Shown here: positions 41,750 to 51,189 of the stretch, piece after piece | Layout: the number at the start of each line of letters is the position of its first letter | Position numbering within the stretch: the stretch's first letter is position 1 | Origin: Leifsonia aquatica H1aii | Lineage (GTDB): Bacteria; Actinomycetota; Actinomycetes; Actinomycetales; Microbacteriaceae | Length of the DNA: 64,000 nt | Reading direction: 5' to 3' | Assembly: GCF_000633535.1 (NCBI RefSeq) | Contig: NZ_AYMR01000008.1 | Coordinates: 1-64,000 of the forward strand | Made by a program: the position numbers and the translations under genes | Notes under the pieces: model-generated | What the model was told of the DNA's origin: nothing | Seen by the model: only the letters and a program-made list of their open reading frames with translations | The model's database searches: none

Positions 41750-42804
41750 GCGTGGAGCAGCCTCCCGTCGATTTCGGCCGACGCCTGCTCCGCATCGACA
41801 CGGAACGTGTCGCCGGTCTCGTCCCCCTCCGCGCGGTCGTCGTGAGTGTCGTGCTCGCCGTCGTGATCGTCGTCGCCGGCCTCGTGTCGATGACCATCGG
41901 CGCGTTCGGCGTCGACCTCGCCGCAGTGCTGCGCGCGATCGTGGACCCCGCGTCCGATCCGGACGTCCGGCAGGTCGTGCTCGAGTGGCGACTGCCGCGC
42001 GTCCTCTTCGCCGTGCTGTGCGGAGCCGCGCTCGCTCTCGCCGGCGGGATCTTCCAATCGCTCACCCGCAACCCGCTGGGTTCCCCGGACATCATCGGCT
42101 TCGGCATCGGCGCGCAGTTCGGCGTCACGCTCATGATGGTCGTCTTCGAGCTGAACACGTATCTGTTCAAAGCGGCCGGCGCGCTCCTCGGCGGTCTCAT
42201 CACAGCGCTCCTCGTCTTCCTGCTCGCGACCACGGGCTCCGCCTCATCGTTCCGACTCATCATCGTCGGGATCGGCGTCTCGGCCGGCCTGGGCTCACTC
42301 ACCTCCTGGATCCTCCTCTCGGTCAGCGTCGAGAAGGCGATGATGGCGGCGACCTGGGGCGCAGGCTCCCTCGCCTCGCTCGGCTTCGACCAGCTGATCC
42401 CGGCGGCCCTCGTCTTCGCCGTGGTGCTCCTTGCGGCATGTCCCCTGAGTCGCACTCTGCCGGTGCTCGAAATGGGCGATGACGCCGCGACCGCTCTCGG
42501 CATCCGCCCGGGACGCACCAGGCTGGCGGCGATGGTGATCGGCGTCGCATTGGTCGCACTGGTCACCGCCGCGGCCGGCCCGATCTCGTTCATCGCCCTG
42601 GCCGCCCCGCAGATCTCCCAGAGGCTCACCCGTTCGAACACTCCGATGGGGACTGTGCCGCTCCTGCTGACCGGGGCCGCCCTGGTCGTCGTCTCCGACA
42701 CGGCCGCCCAGGCGCTGATGGTGCCCGTCGGCGTCGTCACCGTCTCGGTCGGCGGACTCTACCTCGCCTGGCTTCTCGCCCGGCAGTACGCGCGACGCGC
42801 ATGA
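41746..42804 (+). CDS. FecCD-family iron-siderophore permease 2
   Basis: 352 aa from GTG 41746 (another GTG at 41752). Ten TM helices with [60 protein letters not shown] and [20 protein letters not shown]. It pairs with permease 1; the FecC and FecD types are both present. The 3' end overlaps or abuts the ATPase gene. Confidence 0.93.
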   Translation: MSVEQPPVDFGRRLLRIDTERVAGLVPLRAVVVSVVLAVVIVVAGLVSMTIGAFGVDLAAVLRAIVDPASDPDVRQVVLEWRLPRVLFAVLCGAALALAGGIFQSLTRNPLGSPDIIGFGIGAQFGVTLMMVVFELNTYLFKAAGALLGGLITALLVFLLATTGSASSFRLIIVGIGVSAGLGSLTSWILLSVSVEKAMMAATWGAGSLASLGFDQLIPAALVFAVVLLAACPLSRTLPVLEMGDDAATALGIRPGRTRLAAMVIGVALVALVTAAAGPISFIALAAPQISQRLTRSNTPMGTVPLLLTGAALVVVSDTAAQALMVPVGVVTVSVGGLYLAWLLARQYARRA

Positions 42805-42815
42805 AAGGACCATCC

Positions 42816-43604
42816 GTGACCGCATCGCTCCTCGCTCGCGACATCACCCTGGGCTACGGCGACTCCCCGATCATCTCGGATCTGTCCCTGCAGGTGCCCG
42901 ACCAGTCGTTCACGATCATCATCGGCCCCAACGCGTGCGGCAAGTCGACGCTGCTGCGCGGCCTCGCACGTCTCCTGCGTCCCAGCACCGGCTCCGTGCT
43001 GCTCGACGGGGCCGAACTGCGCTCGCTCAAGCCGAAGGAGGCGGCTCGCAAACTGGGTCTCCTGCCCCAGTCCTCGATCGCTCCGGACGGCATCACCGTC
43101 GCCGACCTGGTGGGCCGCGGGCGGTTTCCGCACCAGAACGCACTGCGCACCTGGACCAGGGAGGACGACCGCGCGGTGGCGGAGGCCCTGGCCGCGACCC
43201 GCACCACCGAACTGTCGAGGCGCCTCGTGGACGAGCTCTCCGGCGGCCAGCGCCAGCGGGTGTGGGTGGCGATGGCCCTCGCCCAGCAGACCGGGCACCT
43301 GCTGCTCGACGAGCCGACGACGTTCCTCGACATCGCTCACCAGATCGAGCTGCTGGAGTTGTTCGCCGACCTCCACCGGGGCGGGACCACACTCGTGGCC
43401 GTGCTTCACGACCTGAACCACGCTGCCCGCTACGCCACACACCTCGTCGCGATGAGGGACGGGGTCATCGTCGCGCAGGGCGACCCGCGCGAGATCATCA
43501 CGGCCGAGCTCGTCGAGGCCGTGTACGACCTGCCGTGCGTCGTGATCACCGACCCCGTCGCAGGCACCCCGCTGGTGCTTCCTCTCGGTCGGCGGACGCC
43601 GTGA
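42816..43604 (+). CDS. Iron-siderophore ABC transporter ATPase
   Basis: 262 aa from GTG 42816, which has AAAGGA seven bases upstream. The ATG at 42801 (ATGA overlap) adds five residues and is equally possible. Walker [15 protein letters not shown]-loop [20 protein letters not shown], signature [19 protein letters not shown], Walker [21 protein letters not shown], and switch His [14 protein letters not shown]. All complete, FepC/FecE family. It drives import through the two permeases. The stop overlaps the next GTG by four bases. Confidence 0.95.
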   Translation: MTASLLARDITLGYGDSPIISDLSLQVPDQSFTIIIGPNACGKSTLLRGLARLLRPSTGSVLLDGAELRSLKPKEAARKLGLLPQSSIAPDGITVADLVGRGRFPHQNALRTWTREDDRAVAEALAATRTTELSRRLVDELSGGQRQRVWVAMALAQQTGHLLLDEPTTFLDIAHQIELLELFADLHRGGTTLVAVLHDLNHAARYATHLVAMRDGVIVAQGDPREIITAELVEAVYDLPCVVITDPVAGTPLVLPLGRRTP

Positions 43605-45223
43605 CGACCACGCCGCGCCGGCTGTTCGGGATCGCCCTCACCGCCGACGGCCGCGGGTTCGCCCTCGCCGCGGCGACCGGCCTGCTGATGGTCCACTCCC
43701 TCTCCGAGGCGGCGATCCCCGTGCTCATCGGCGTCGCGATCGACCGCGCCGTGCTGCCCGCGGACCTCGGTGCGCTGCTCCTCTGGCTCGGCCTCCTGAT
43801 CGGGGCGTTCGTCGTCCTGACCACCAGCTACCAGACGGCCTCACGACTGATGGTGACCGTCTACGGCTACGGCGAGCAGGCGCTCCGAGCCGTCACCCTC
43901 TCCCGCATCCTGCGGCCCCGGCTGTCCCGGCGGACACTCACGCCCGGAGAAGCGCTCACCTATGTGACCTCCGACACCTACCGTGTCGCCGGCGTGGCCT
44001 GGTCGGTGGCGCAGCAGTGCGCCACCCTCGCTGCGATCGTCGGCGCTGCGCTGGCCATGCTGGTGATCTCCCCCCTGGCGACGCTCGTGGTCTTCGCCTC
44101 CACCGCTGCAATGATGCTCGTGATGCGCGCCGTCTCGCGCCCGTTGGAGCATCGTGGGCTCGCCGAGCAACACGCTGCGACCGAGGCGGGCGCGGTCGCC
44201 GCCGATTTCATGAGCGGCTTCCGCGTGCTCGTCGGCATGGGCGCCCGCGACGAGGCGGTTCGGCGGTACGTCTCCGCGAGCGACACCTCTCGGGTCGCGG
44301 CCACGGCGGCCGGACGCTCGCTCGCGGCCTACGAGGCGGTGAGCGGTGCCTTCGCCGCCGTCGTCACCACAGTGCTCACGGGGATGTCCGCCTGGTTCGC
44401 GGCCGAGGGCCGGATCAGCGTCGGGGAGCTCATCACCGTGCTCGGGCTGGCGCAGTACGTCAGCGGCTCCCTCGCGTACGCCGGGTCGTTCCCCTCGAAC
44501 TGGATCCACAAGCTCGCGTCCGCGCGCCGGCTCGCCGAGGTGATCGACGCGGAGGACCTCCTCGCCCTTCCGGGGTCCGGCTCCGCCCTCGAACGGCCGG
44601 ACGACATCGTGCTGACCTTCCGTGCCGGCGCGGAGCGGGTGGAGGTGCGCAGCGGCGAGTTCGTCGGCATCCGGCCGCCCGACAGCGACGCCGCACGCGC
44701 ACTCTCCCGGCTGCTCGGGATGCGGGCGCCCGCCGAGCGCGGCGACGTCTCGGTGCTGATCGACGGAGCGCACCGGGACGCACGCGACCTCGACCCCCTC
44801 GCCTACCGACGTCGCGTGCTGGCCATGCCGCATCGTGCCGCGATCGTCAGCGGCACCCTGGGCGAAGCGGTGAGCGGGCCGAACGCGAGCCCGCGGCCGG
44901 AGCTGGTCGCGGTCGCAGCGCTGCACGACACCGTCCTCCTCGTCGGCGGCTGGGATGCGCAGGTCGGCGAGGCGGGCAGGCGCCTCTCAGGCGGCCAGCG
45001 CCAACGCATCGGCCTGGCACGCGCGCTGCACGCGGATGCCGACGTGCTCGTGCTGGACGAGCCCACGTCCGCCGTGGACGCGATCACGGAGGCGCACATC
45101 GCCACGGGCCTGGCGGCCCTGGACGCGACCACGGTCGTGATCACGACGTCCCCCGTCCTCCTGGCCGCCTGCGACCGCGTCATCGAGTTCCGCCCGCTCG
45201 GATCGGCGGAGGGGCATGGCTGA
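43601..45223 (+). CDS. Heterodimeric ABC exporter-type subunit with degenerate Walker A
   Basis: 540 aa from GTG 43601. Six-TM exporter domain (about 20-300) fused to a nucleotide-binding domain. The P-loop is lost: [20 protein letters not shown] at about 350-369 replaces GxxGxGKST. The signature [18 protein letters not shown] and Walker [15 protein letters not shown] are intact. The H-loop His is replaced (VVITTSPV). It can therefore supply only the LSGGQ half of a site and needs the next gene's product as partner. Position in the iron operon suggests an IrtAB-type siderophore importer or a siderophore exporter. Confidence 0.9.
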   Translation: MTTTPRRLFGIALTADGRGFALAAATGLLMVHSLSEAAIPVLIGVAIDRAVLPADLGALLLWLGLLIGAFVVLTTSYQTASRLMVTVYGYGEQALRAVTLSRILRPRLSRRTLTPGEALTYVTSDTYRVAGVAWSVAQQCATLAAIVGAALAMLVISPLATLVVFASTAAMMLVMRAVSRPLEHRGLAEQHAATEAGAVAADFMSGFRVLVGMGARDEAVRRYVSASDTSRVAATAAGRSLAAYEAVSGAFAAVVTTVLTGMSAWFAAEGRISVGELITVLGLAQYVSGSLAYAGSFPSNWIHKLASARRLAEVIDAEDLLALPGSGSALERPDDIVLTFRAGAERVEVRSGEFVGIRPPDSDAARALSRLLGMRAPAERGDVSVLIDGAHRDARDLDPLAYRRRVLAMPHRAAIVSGTLGEAVSGPNASPRPELVAVAALHDTVLLVGGWDAQVGEAGRRLSGGQRQRIGLARALHADADVLVLDEPTSAVDAITEAHIATGLAALDATTVVITTSPVLLAACDRVIEFRPLGSAEGHG

Positions 45224-47093
45224 GGCGCCGACGGACACCACCCTCCCGATCGCGACGCCCCGACGGGTACGTGCGGTCGTCGCCGGCCTGTTGCGCCGCC
45301 ACCGGAGCCGATCGATCGCCGTCGCCCTCCTCTTCCTGGCGGCCTCGGGCGTCGGGCTCGTGATGCCTGCAGGGCTCGGCCGGATCGTCGACGCGGTCTC
45401 GTCCGGGGCCGGCCTCCCGACCATCGCCGGCTGGCTCGGGGTCGTCGCCGGCGGAGCGATCGGCGCGGTCGGACTGTCGCTGTGGGGAGCGCGCATGCTG
45501 ACCGCTCTGGTCCAGGAAGTGCTGGCACGTCTACGCGAGGACGTCTTCGCCTCCGCCATGCGGCTTCCGGCGAGCACAGTCGACGACGGCGAGAGCGCCG
45601 ACCTCGTCTCCCGCGTGACCGGCGACGTCGACGCGGTCGCCGAGGCGGGCGGCACCGTCGTGCCCACCGTGCTGTCGGCGACGTTCGCGATCGCGGTCTC
45701 CGTGGTCGCCTTCGCCGCGCTCGACCCGTGGCTGGCGCTCGCCGGCATCGCCTGCGTCCCCTTCTATCTGGTCGGCACCCGCGCCTTCCTGCGCCGCTCG
45801 CGCGTGGTGTTCCGGGAGGTGCGTGCGCGGGAGGCCGCCCGCAGCCAGGCCGTCATCGAAGCCGTGGAGGGAGTGGAGACGCTCACGGCACTGAACGAGC
45901 AGCGGACCGCCCTCGACCGCGTGGACGAGCGCGCCGAGGAGTCGATCCGGGTGCAGATCGAGGGCGTGCGGCTGCGCAACAGGCTCTTCCGCTGGATCAA
46001 CGGGGGCGAGGCCTTCGGGCTGGCGGCGCTGCTCGCGACCGGGTTCGTCCTGCACGCGAGCGGCGCGATCAGCATCGGGACGGTCACGACCGCCGCGCTG
46101 GTCTTCCACCGCCTGTTCGACCCGATCGGACAACTGATCTTCGGCCTCGACGACGTCCAGCGGGCGACGATCGGCCTGGCGCGGCTCGTCGGCGTCATCG
46201 ACCTCGCCCCGGCCGCATCCCCCGCTCCCCCGACGACGGCGTCCGGCTCGCGCCACCCGCCGGCCGGGATCGATCTGCACGACGTGGAGTTCCGCTACCC
46301 CACAAGCGGTCTCGGGGTCGGCGGCGTCACGCTGCGCGTGGAGCCCGGCACCACCGCGGCGTTCGTCGGCACTTCCGGATCGGGCAAGAGCACCCTGGCA
46401 CGGGTGATCGCCGGCCATTTCGTCCCGTCGTCCGGAAGGCTGCGTCTCGATCACCCGACGATCCCGTATTACATCTCGCAGGAGCTGCACCACTTCCGCG
46501 GGAGCGTCGCCGACAACCTTCGACTCGCCGCCCCCGACGCCGGGCAGGAGCAGATCGCCGCGGCGCTGGCCGCCGTCGGCGCGGACTGGGCCATCCCGGC
46601 GGCGGAGCCTGTCGCGCAGCCGACATCGGTCGCGCAGCCGGGACGGCCGACGCCGGCTGTCGCCCTCGACGAAGGTCGCATCCAGCAACTGGCCGTCGCC
46701 CGAGCGCTGCTCGCCGACCCCTCCGTCGTGATCCTCGACGAGGCGACCGCGGACGTCGGCCTGCAGCATCGCGACGCGGTCGAGGCGGCCATCGGCGCAC
46801 TGCGTCAGGGCCGGACCGCGGTCGTGATCGCACATCGGCTGGAGCAGGCATCGACAGCCGACCAGATCGTCGTCTTCGCGGACGGCGCGGTGGCGCAGCG
46901 AGGCACCCACTCCGAACTCCTCGCCGCGAACGGACCGTACCGGAGCTTCTGGCGCGCCCAGTACGGAGCCTCCGGTCACGCATCCGACGCGCCGAGCACG
47001 GGCCGGCCCGCACCGTCCCACGTTCACACCTATCCCGACCGCACCGACACAGACACAGACACAGACACCGACACAGAGACGGAGACCTCGTGA
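45216..47093 (+). CDS. Heterodimeric ABC exporter-type subunit with degenerate signature
   Basis: 625 aa, starting 8 bases before the previous stop. Six-TM domain (about 25-310), then the ATPase: intact Walker [21 protein letters not shown] (about 380-399), Walker [15 protein letters not shown] (about 500-513) and switch His [10 protein letters not shown]. The LSGGQ signature is missing, reading [20 protein letters not shown] at about 480. It complements the partner exactly. A low-complexity Asp-Thr-repeat tail ([16 protein letters not shown]) ends the protein. The heterodimer would have one catalytic ATP site. Confidence 0.9.
   Translation: MAEAPTDTTLPIATPRRVRAVVAGLLRRHRSRSIAVALLFLAASGVGLVMPAGLGRIVDAVSSGAGLPTIAGWLGVVAGGAIGAVGLSLWGARMLTALVQEVLARLREDVFASAMRLPASTVDDGESADLVSRVTGDVDAVAEAGGTVVPTVLSATFAIAVSVVAFAALDPWLALAGIACVPFYLVGTRAFLRRSRVVFREVRAREAARSQAVIEAVEGVETLTALNEQRTALDRVDERAEESIRVQIEGVRLRNRLFRWINGGEAFGLAALLATGFVLHASGAISIGTVTTAALVFHRLFDPIGQLIFGLDDVQRATIGLARLVGVIDLAPAASPAPPTTASGSRHPPAGIDLHDVEFRYPTSGLGVGGVTLRVEPGTTAAFVGTSGSGKSTLARVIAGHFVPSSGRLRLDHPTIPYYISQELHHFRGSVADNLRLAAPDAGQEQIAAALAAVGADWAIPAAEPVAQPTSVAQPGRPTPAVALDEGRIQQLAVARALLADPSVVILDEATADVGLQHRDAVEAAIGALRQGRTAVVIAHRLEQASTADQIVVFADGAVAQRGTHSELLAANGPYRSFWRAQYGASGHASDAPSTGRPAPSHVHTYPDRTDTDTDTDTDTETETS
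47047..47087 (+). repeat. ACAGAC microsatellite encoding the Thr-Asp tail
   Basis: A run of ACAGAC/ACCGAC/ACAGAG units at the 3' end of the ABC subunit gene, 17 bases before the SIP start. Being 6-base periodic it stays in frame. It may change length by slippage without harming the ATPase. Confidence 0.6.
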
Positions 47094-47980
47094 AGATCCA
47101 CCGCGGCATCGTCAGCAGCACGATCCCCCTCACACCGAACCTCGTCCGCGTCACCCTCGGGGGCTCCGGCGTCGCCGACTTCCTGAGCACCGGCATCGGG
47201 GACGAGTACGTGCGCGTGTTCTTCCCGCACGGCGACGACCCAAGCGACGTCTCGCTGCCGGTGCCCGAGGACGACTGGTGGACGACGCCCGACGGAGCCC
47301 CCGAAGCCCCGATGCGCACCTACACGATCAGCGGAGTGCGACCAGAAACCGCCGAGCTGGACATCGACTTCGTGGTGCACGAGGCCGGCATCGCAGGGCC
47401 GTGGGCCGCCGCCGCACGGGCGGGGCACGTGCTCGGACTGAACTCCCCGACCGGTCTGTACGCGCCGCCGGCCGAGACCACCTGGCAGGTGCTGGTGGCC
47501 GACCTCACCGGCCTGCCCGCGGTCGCGCGCATCGCCGCCGGCCCTCGGAACGGCATCCGCACACGCATCGTGCTCGAGGTCGCCGAGGAGGCGGACCGGA
47601 TCCCGTTCGAGGTCGCCGACGACGTGGAGGTCACCTGGGTGATCGGAGGCAACGGCCACGGTCCGAGCGCGCTCGGCCGGATCGTGCGAAGCGTCGTCGA
47701 CGCCCGCCTCCCGCTGGACGAGGGCTACGTGTGGGTCGCAGGCGAGACGGTTGCGCTCCGCGACGCGCGCACGTATCTGCGCAGAGAGCTGAGGCTGCCC
47801 GCCACCCGCTTCAAAGTCGTGGGCTACTGGACCCCGATCGCCGATTGGGAATCGAAGTACGCCGCCCTCCCCGGGCATGTCCAGCGCGAATTGGAGGCGA
47901 TGTGGACGGACGCCCCAGATGACGAGCCCGAGGATACGCAGCTGCGCGTCGAGACCCGCCTCGAAGAGCTCGGCCTCTGA
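47090..47980 (+). CDS. Siderophore-interacting protein (FAD-dependent ferric reductase)
   Basis: 296 aa from GTG 47090 in a four-base overlap. FAD-binding domain: [20 protein letters not shown] (RxYT), [20 protein letters not shown]. Then the SIP domain: [54 protein letters not shown] and [10 protein letters not shown]. Members such as ViuB/SIP reduce ferric siderophores in the cytoplasm with NAD(P)H to free Fe(II). In mycobacterial IrtA the SIP domain is fused to the ABC protein; here it is a separate last gene of the operon. Confidence 0.93.
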   Translation: MKIHRGIVSSTIPLTPNLVRVTLGGSGVADFLSTGIGDEYVRVFFPHGDDPSDVSLPVPEDDWWTTPDGAPEAPMRTYTISGVRPETAELDIDFVVHEAGIAGPWAAAARAGHVLGLNSPTGLYAPPAETTWQVLVADLTGLPAVARIAAGPRNGIRTRIVLEVAEEADRIPFEVADDVEVTWVIGGNGHGPSALGRIVRSVVDARLPLDEGYVWVAGETVALRDARTYLRRELRLPATRFKVVGYWTPIADWESKYAALPGHVQRELEAMWTDAPDDEPEDTQLRVETRLEELGL

Positions 47981-47984
47981 CCGC

Positions 47985-48050
47985 CCCGACATTCGTGACG
48001 AATGTCGGGAATGCGGCGCGCCAAGACAGCATTCGGCACGAATGTCGCAC
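47985..48050. repeat. Palindromic element of the CATTCGGCACGAATG family
   Basis: A perfect 25-base palindrome CCCGACATTCGT-G-ACGAATGTCGGG (47985-48009), followed at 48029-48048 by GCATTCGGCACGAATGTCGC, the core also found at 8100-8119. It begins four bases after the SIP stop, so it may terminate the iron operon as well as belonging to the repeat family. Confidence 0.65.
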
Positions 48051-48144
48051 GACGATGACCCCGCGCGTCCCGTCCTCTGGCCGCCCACAGCCGCGCGCAG
48101 TACCGTTGCGGGTGCGGATGGAAGACGCAGAGAGGACGGACGCC

Positions 48145-48597
48145 ATGCCCGAGTACACGAAGGATCCGGACGCGATCGCCCGGCTGACGCCGGAGCAGTT
48201 CGCGGTGACCCAGGAGGCCGCCACCGAGCGCCCGTTCGACAACGCGTTCTGGGACAAGGAGGACGCGGGCCTGTACGTCGACGTCGTCTCCGGCGAGCCC
48301 CTCTTCGCCTCCACCACCAAGTACGACAGTGGATGCGGTTGGCCCAGCTTCACCAAGCCGCTCTCGGCCGAGAACATCGTCGAGAACTCCGACACGTCGC
48401 TCGGGATGGTGCGCACCGAGGTGCGCTCGTCGCACGGCGACAGCCACCTCGGGCACGTCTTCGACGACGGTCCCGCCGACGAAGGCGGCCTGCGGTACTG
48501 CATCAACTCGGCCGCGCTGCGCTTCGTGCCGCTGGCCGATCTGGAGAAGGACGGCTACGGCCAGTACCTTCCCCTGTTCGCGAAGGCGGGTGCGTGA
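48145..48597 (+). CDS. msrB: Peptide-methionine (R)-S-oxide reductase
   Basis: 150 aa from ATG 48145 behind AGAGAGGA. MsrB pattern: [80 protein letters not shown], and the catalytic [14 protein letters not shown] (Cys). The two CxxC zinc motifs of many MsrBs are absent here, with VVSGEP in place of the first, so it is the zinc-free type. It reduces Met-R-sulphoxide. The stop TGA shares one base with the msrA ATG. Confidence 0.95.
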   Translation: MPEYTKDPDAIARLTPEQFAVTQEAATERPFDNAFWDKEDAGLYVDVVSGEPLFASTTKYDSGCGWPSFTKPLSAENIVENSDTSLGMVRTEVRSSHGDSHLGHVFDDGPADEGGLRYCINSAALRFVPLADLEKDGYGQYLPLFAKAGA

Positions 48598-49109
48598 TGG
48601 CCACCGAGCGCGCGATCCTCGCCGGCGGCTGCTTCTGGGGTCTGCAGGAACTGATCCGTGACATGCCCGGCGTGCTCGCCACCCGCGTCGGCTATGCCGG
48701 CGGCGACACCCCGAACGCGACCTACCGCAACCACGGCGACCACGCCGAGGCCGTCGAGATCGACTTCGATCCGTCGGTCATCACGTACCGCGACCTGCTG
48801 GAGTTCTTCTTCCAGGTGCACGACCCGACGACCCGCGACCGCCAGGGCAACGACCTCGGCCGCAGCTACCGGTCGGTGATCCTGTACCTCACGCCGGAGC
48901 AGGAGCGGATCGCCCGCGAGACCATCGCCGAGGTGGACGCCTCCGGCCGCTGGCCGGGCAAGGTCGTGACCGAGGTCGAGCCGGCGGGCGACTTCTGGGA
49001 TGCCGAAGAGGAGCACCAGGACTACCTGCGCAAGCACCCCGGCGGCTACACCTGCCACTACGTGCGTCCCGACTGGGTGCTGAGCGACGAGGTCGGCGCG
49101 GCCGGATAG
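48597..49109 (+). CDS. msrA: Peptide-methionine (S)-S-oxide reductase
   Basis: 170 aa from ATG 48597 (TGATG overlap with msrB). Catalytic [17 protein letters not shown] at the N-terminus (Cys of GCFW), then [58 protein letters not shown] and [19 protein letters not shown]. Complete MsrA. With MsrB it repairs both sulphoxide epimers. Confidence 0.96.
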   Translation: MATERAILAGGCFWGLQELIRDMPGVLATRVGYAGGDTPNATYRNHGDHAEAVEIDFDPSVITYRDLLEFFFQVHDPTTRDRQGNDLGRSYRSVILYLTPEQERIARETIAEVDASGRWPGKVVTEVEPAGDFWDAEEEHQDYLRKHPGGYTCHYVRPDWVLSDEVGAAG

Positions 49110-49169
49110 CCCGGCCGCGCGACTCCCGGCGCCCGCCTCGGCACGCCCCTCGGCACAGGCGGGCGCCCC

Positions 49170-50141
49170 TCAGCGCAGGGCGGCGACCGCGACCTTCGTC
49201 GCGGCGGCGAGCAGGGCGTCGTCCGACGCGGCATCCGCCGTCGCGTGGCGCGACATCGTCACGATCACGATCGGCGCGCGGCCGGCCGGGTAGACGACCG
49301 CGATGTCGTCGCGGACGCCGTACTCCCCCGTGCCCGTCTTGTCGGCGACCGGCCAGGCCGGGTCCACCCCGGCGCGGATGGTGCCGTCCCCGGTCGTGCA
49401 GTCGAGCATCGTGTTGCGCAACAGGGTGCGATCCTTCGTCTCCAGCGTGCTCCCGAGCAGCACGGCGCGGAGGTCGGCGGCGAACTGGGCGGGGGTGGTC
49501 GTGTCCCGCGCGTCTCCGGGCAGCGCCTCGTTGAGGTCGGGCTCGATGCGGTCCACGTTCGTCGTGCGGTCGCCGATGCCGCGCAGCCACGCCTCGACGG
49601 CGTCGGGTCCGCCGAGCCGGGCGACCAGGAGGTTCGCCGCGGTGTTGTCGCTGAAGCGCAGCATGGCGTCCAGCAGCTCCCGCACGGTCATCCCGGTGTC
49701 GACGAAGCGGCTGGTGATCGGCGCGTACGCGAGCAGGTCGGCGCTCGTGTAGTGCACGACGGTGTCGAGGTCGGCGTCGGACGACGCCTGGAGGGTCGCG
49801 GCGGCGATGAAGGTCTTGTTCGAGGAGGCGAACGGGAACCGCTCCCCGCCTCGGTAGGCGACGGTGCGGCCGGTGCCGGTGTCGATCGCCGTGACGCCGA
49901 GCGTCGCGGCGTGCGTGCGCTCCAGGGCGGAGAACGCGCCCTGGGTCGATGCGCCGCCGGCCGTCCCGTCGGCGACCGCGGCACCCGACGCCGCTGTGCT
50001 CGACGCTGTGCTCGCCGCCGTGCTCGCCGCCGCGACGGGCTGCGCCGAGGCGACGGAAGGTGCCGCGCATCCGGAGACCGCGACGGCGAGGGCGACCGCG
50101 GCGCCGCTGGTGATCGTGAGGAATCGTGTGCGAATGTCCAT
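49170..50141 (-). CDS. Class A beta-lactamase (lipoprotein)
   Basis: 323 aa from ATG 50141 with GTGAGG upstream. Lipobox VAVSGCAA (Cys25), an Ala/Ser-rich linker to about 68, then the lactamase fold. Active site S106-S-N-K109, S164-D-N166, E200-P-D-L-N204 (omega-loop general base) and K268-T-G270 are all present. This set of motifs indicates a serine hydrolase of Ambler class A rather than a PBP. Spectrum cannot be read. It is divergent from a LysR gene, an AmpR-like arrangement. Confidence 0.93.
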   Translation of the reverse strand: MDIRTRFLTITSGAAVALAVAVSGCAAPSVASAQPVAAASTAASTASSTAASGAAVADGTAGGASTQGAFSALERTHAATLGVTAIDTGTGRTVAYRGGERFPFASSNKTFIAAATLQASSDADLDTVVHYTSADLLAYAPITSRFVDTGMTVRELLDAMLRFSDNTAANLLVARLGGPDAVEAWLRGIGDRTTNVDRIEPDLNEALPGDARDTTTPAQFAADLRAVLLGSTLETKDRTLLRNTMLDCTTGDGTIRAGVDPAWPVADKTGTGEYGVRDDIAVVYPAGRAPIVIVTMSRHATADAASDDALLAAATKVAVAALR

Positions 50142-50229
50142 GCCCGCAGCCTCACCCGCTCCGGGGATCCTGTCGAAGACCGGATCGCTCCCATCGATGC
50201 GCGAACAGCATGAGTCTAGGGTGGGTCGA

Positions 50230-51189
50230 GTGGATCTGATCGCCGCGTGCCGGGTGCTCGTCGAGATCGGCGACCGCGGGAGCGTGACCCGCGCGGCCGC
50301 CGCCCTCGAGGTGGCGCAGTCCGTCGCCAGCCGCCGCATCCTCGCGCTGGAGAAGCAGCTCGGCGGTCCGCTGCTGGAGCGCACCGCCCGCAGCGCCGCG
50401 CTCACGCCGTTGGCCAGGGACCTCCTTCCGTCCGTGCGGCGACTCATCCGGCTGGCCGACGAATTGGAGCTCGACGCCGCGCGAGCGCGCCTGCGACCGG
50501 TCACGATCGCGGTGCCGCCCGGCTGTTCGACCCGTGATCTCGCCGTCGTCGAGGCGGCAGGGCGGGCCGCCGGCCTCCGGCTCGAGTTCCGCGCCGAGCC
50601 GCCCGCGCTCCGGGCGGAGCTCGTGACGGCCCGCAACGTGCGGCTCGCGGTCACGAGCGTCCCGCCCGACGCCGCCACATGGACCGCCCGGCTCGGCGCC
50701 GCCGGCCGGCGCGCGAGCGGTACCGCCCTCCGCCTGGACGGGCTCCGGCCGACCCGTGTCGGTCGCTCGCGCGACGACGACGCCGGCGCGCGCCTGCGGG
50801 TCGGCCCCGAGGACGACGTCCCGCACGTGCGCGACCCCCTCTCCCGGGCGGCGTACGCGGTCGGGCTGCTGCCGAGCCAGCTCCCCGTCGACGCCACCAC
50901 GACCTCCTCCCTCGCGTCGGTGCTCGCCGACGGCGACCTGCTGCTCTGTACGGAGGCGGAGGCCCGCGAGCTCGGCCTGCAGTGGCGCCCGTTCGTCGGC
51001 CTCGCGGTGGCGCGCGGATACGCGCTCGTCGGAGACAGCGACAGCGACGTCGCCGCCGTGCTCGCCGCCGTGGCGGAGGAGCTCGCCGCCGCGCTCGGAG
51101 CCACCGCCACCGCCGTCACCGCGGAAGCGCGTTCGGAGCAGGAGCGGAAGCAGGCGTGGAAGCCGGATCAGGAGCGGCCCGATGCATGA
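50230..51189 (+). CDS. LysR-family regulator (AmpR-like position)
   Basis: 319 aa from GTG 50230; GTG 50221 is also in frame. N-terminal HTH: VDLIAACRVLVEIGDRGSVT, RAAAALEVAQSVASRRILAL, EKQLGGPLLERTARSAALTP. A LysR substrate-binding domain follows, less conserved. It starts 88 bases from the divergent class A beta-lactamase gene and overlaps the next serine hydrolase gene by 8 bases. Control of both genes is likely, and a cell-wall fragment is the expected type of signal by analogy with AmpR. Confidence 0.88.
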   Translation: MDLIAACRVLVEIGDRGSVTRAAAALEVAQSVASRRILALEKQLGGPLLERTARSAALTPLARDLLPSVRRLIRLADELELDAARARLRPVTIAVPPGCSTRDLAVVEAAGRAAGLRLEFRAEPPALRAELVTARNVRLAVTSVPPDAATWTARLGAAGRRASGTALRLDGLRPTRVGRSRDDDAGARLRVGPEDDVPHVRDPLSRAAYAVGLLPSQLPVDATTTSSLASVLADGDLLLCTEAEARELGLQWRPFVGLAVARGYALVGDSDSDVAAVLAAVAEELAAALGATATAVTAEARSEQERKQAWKPDQERPDA

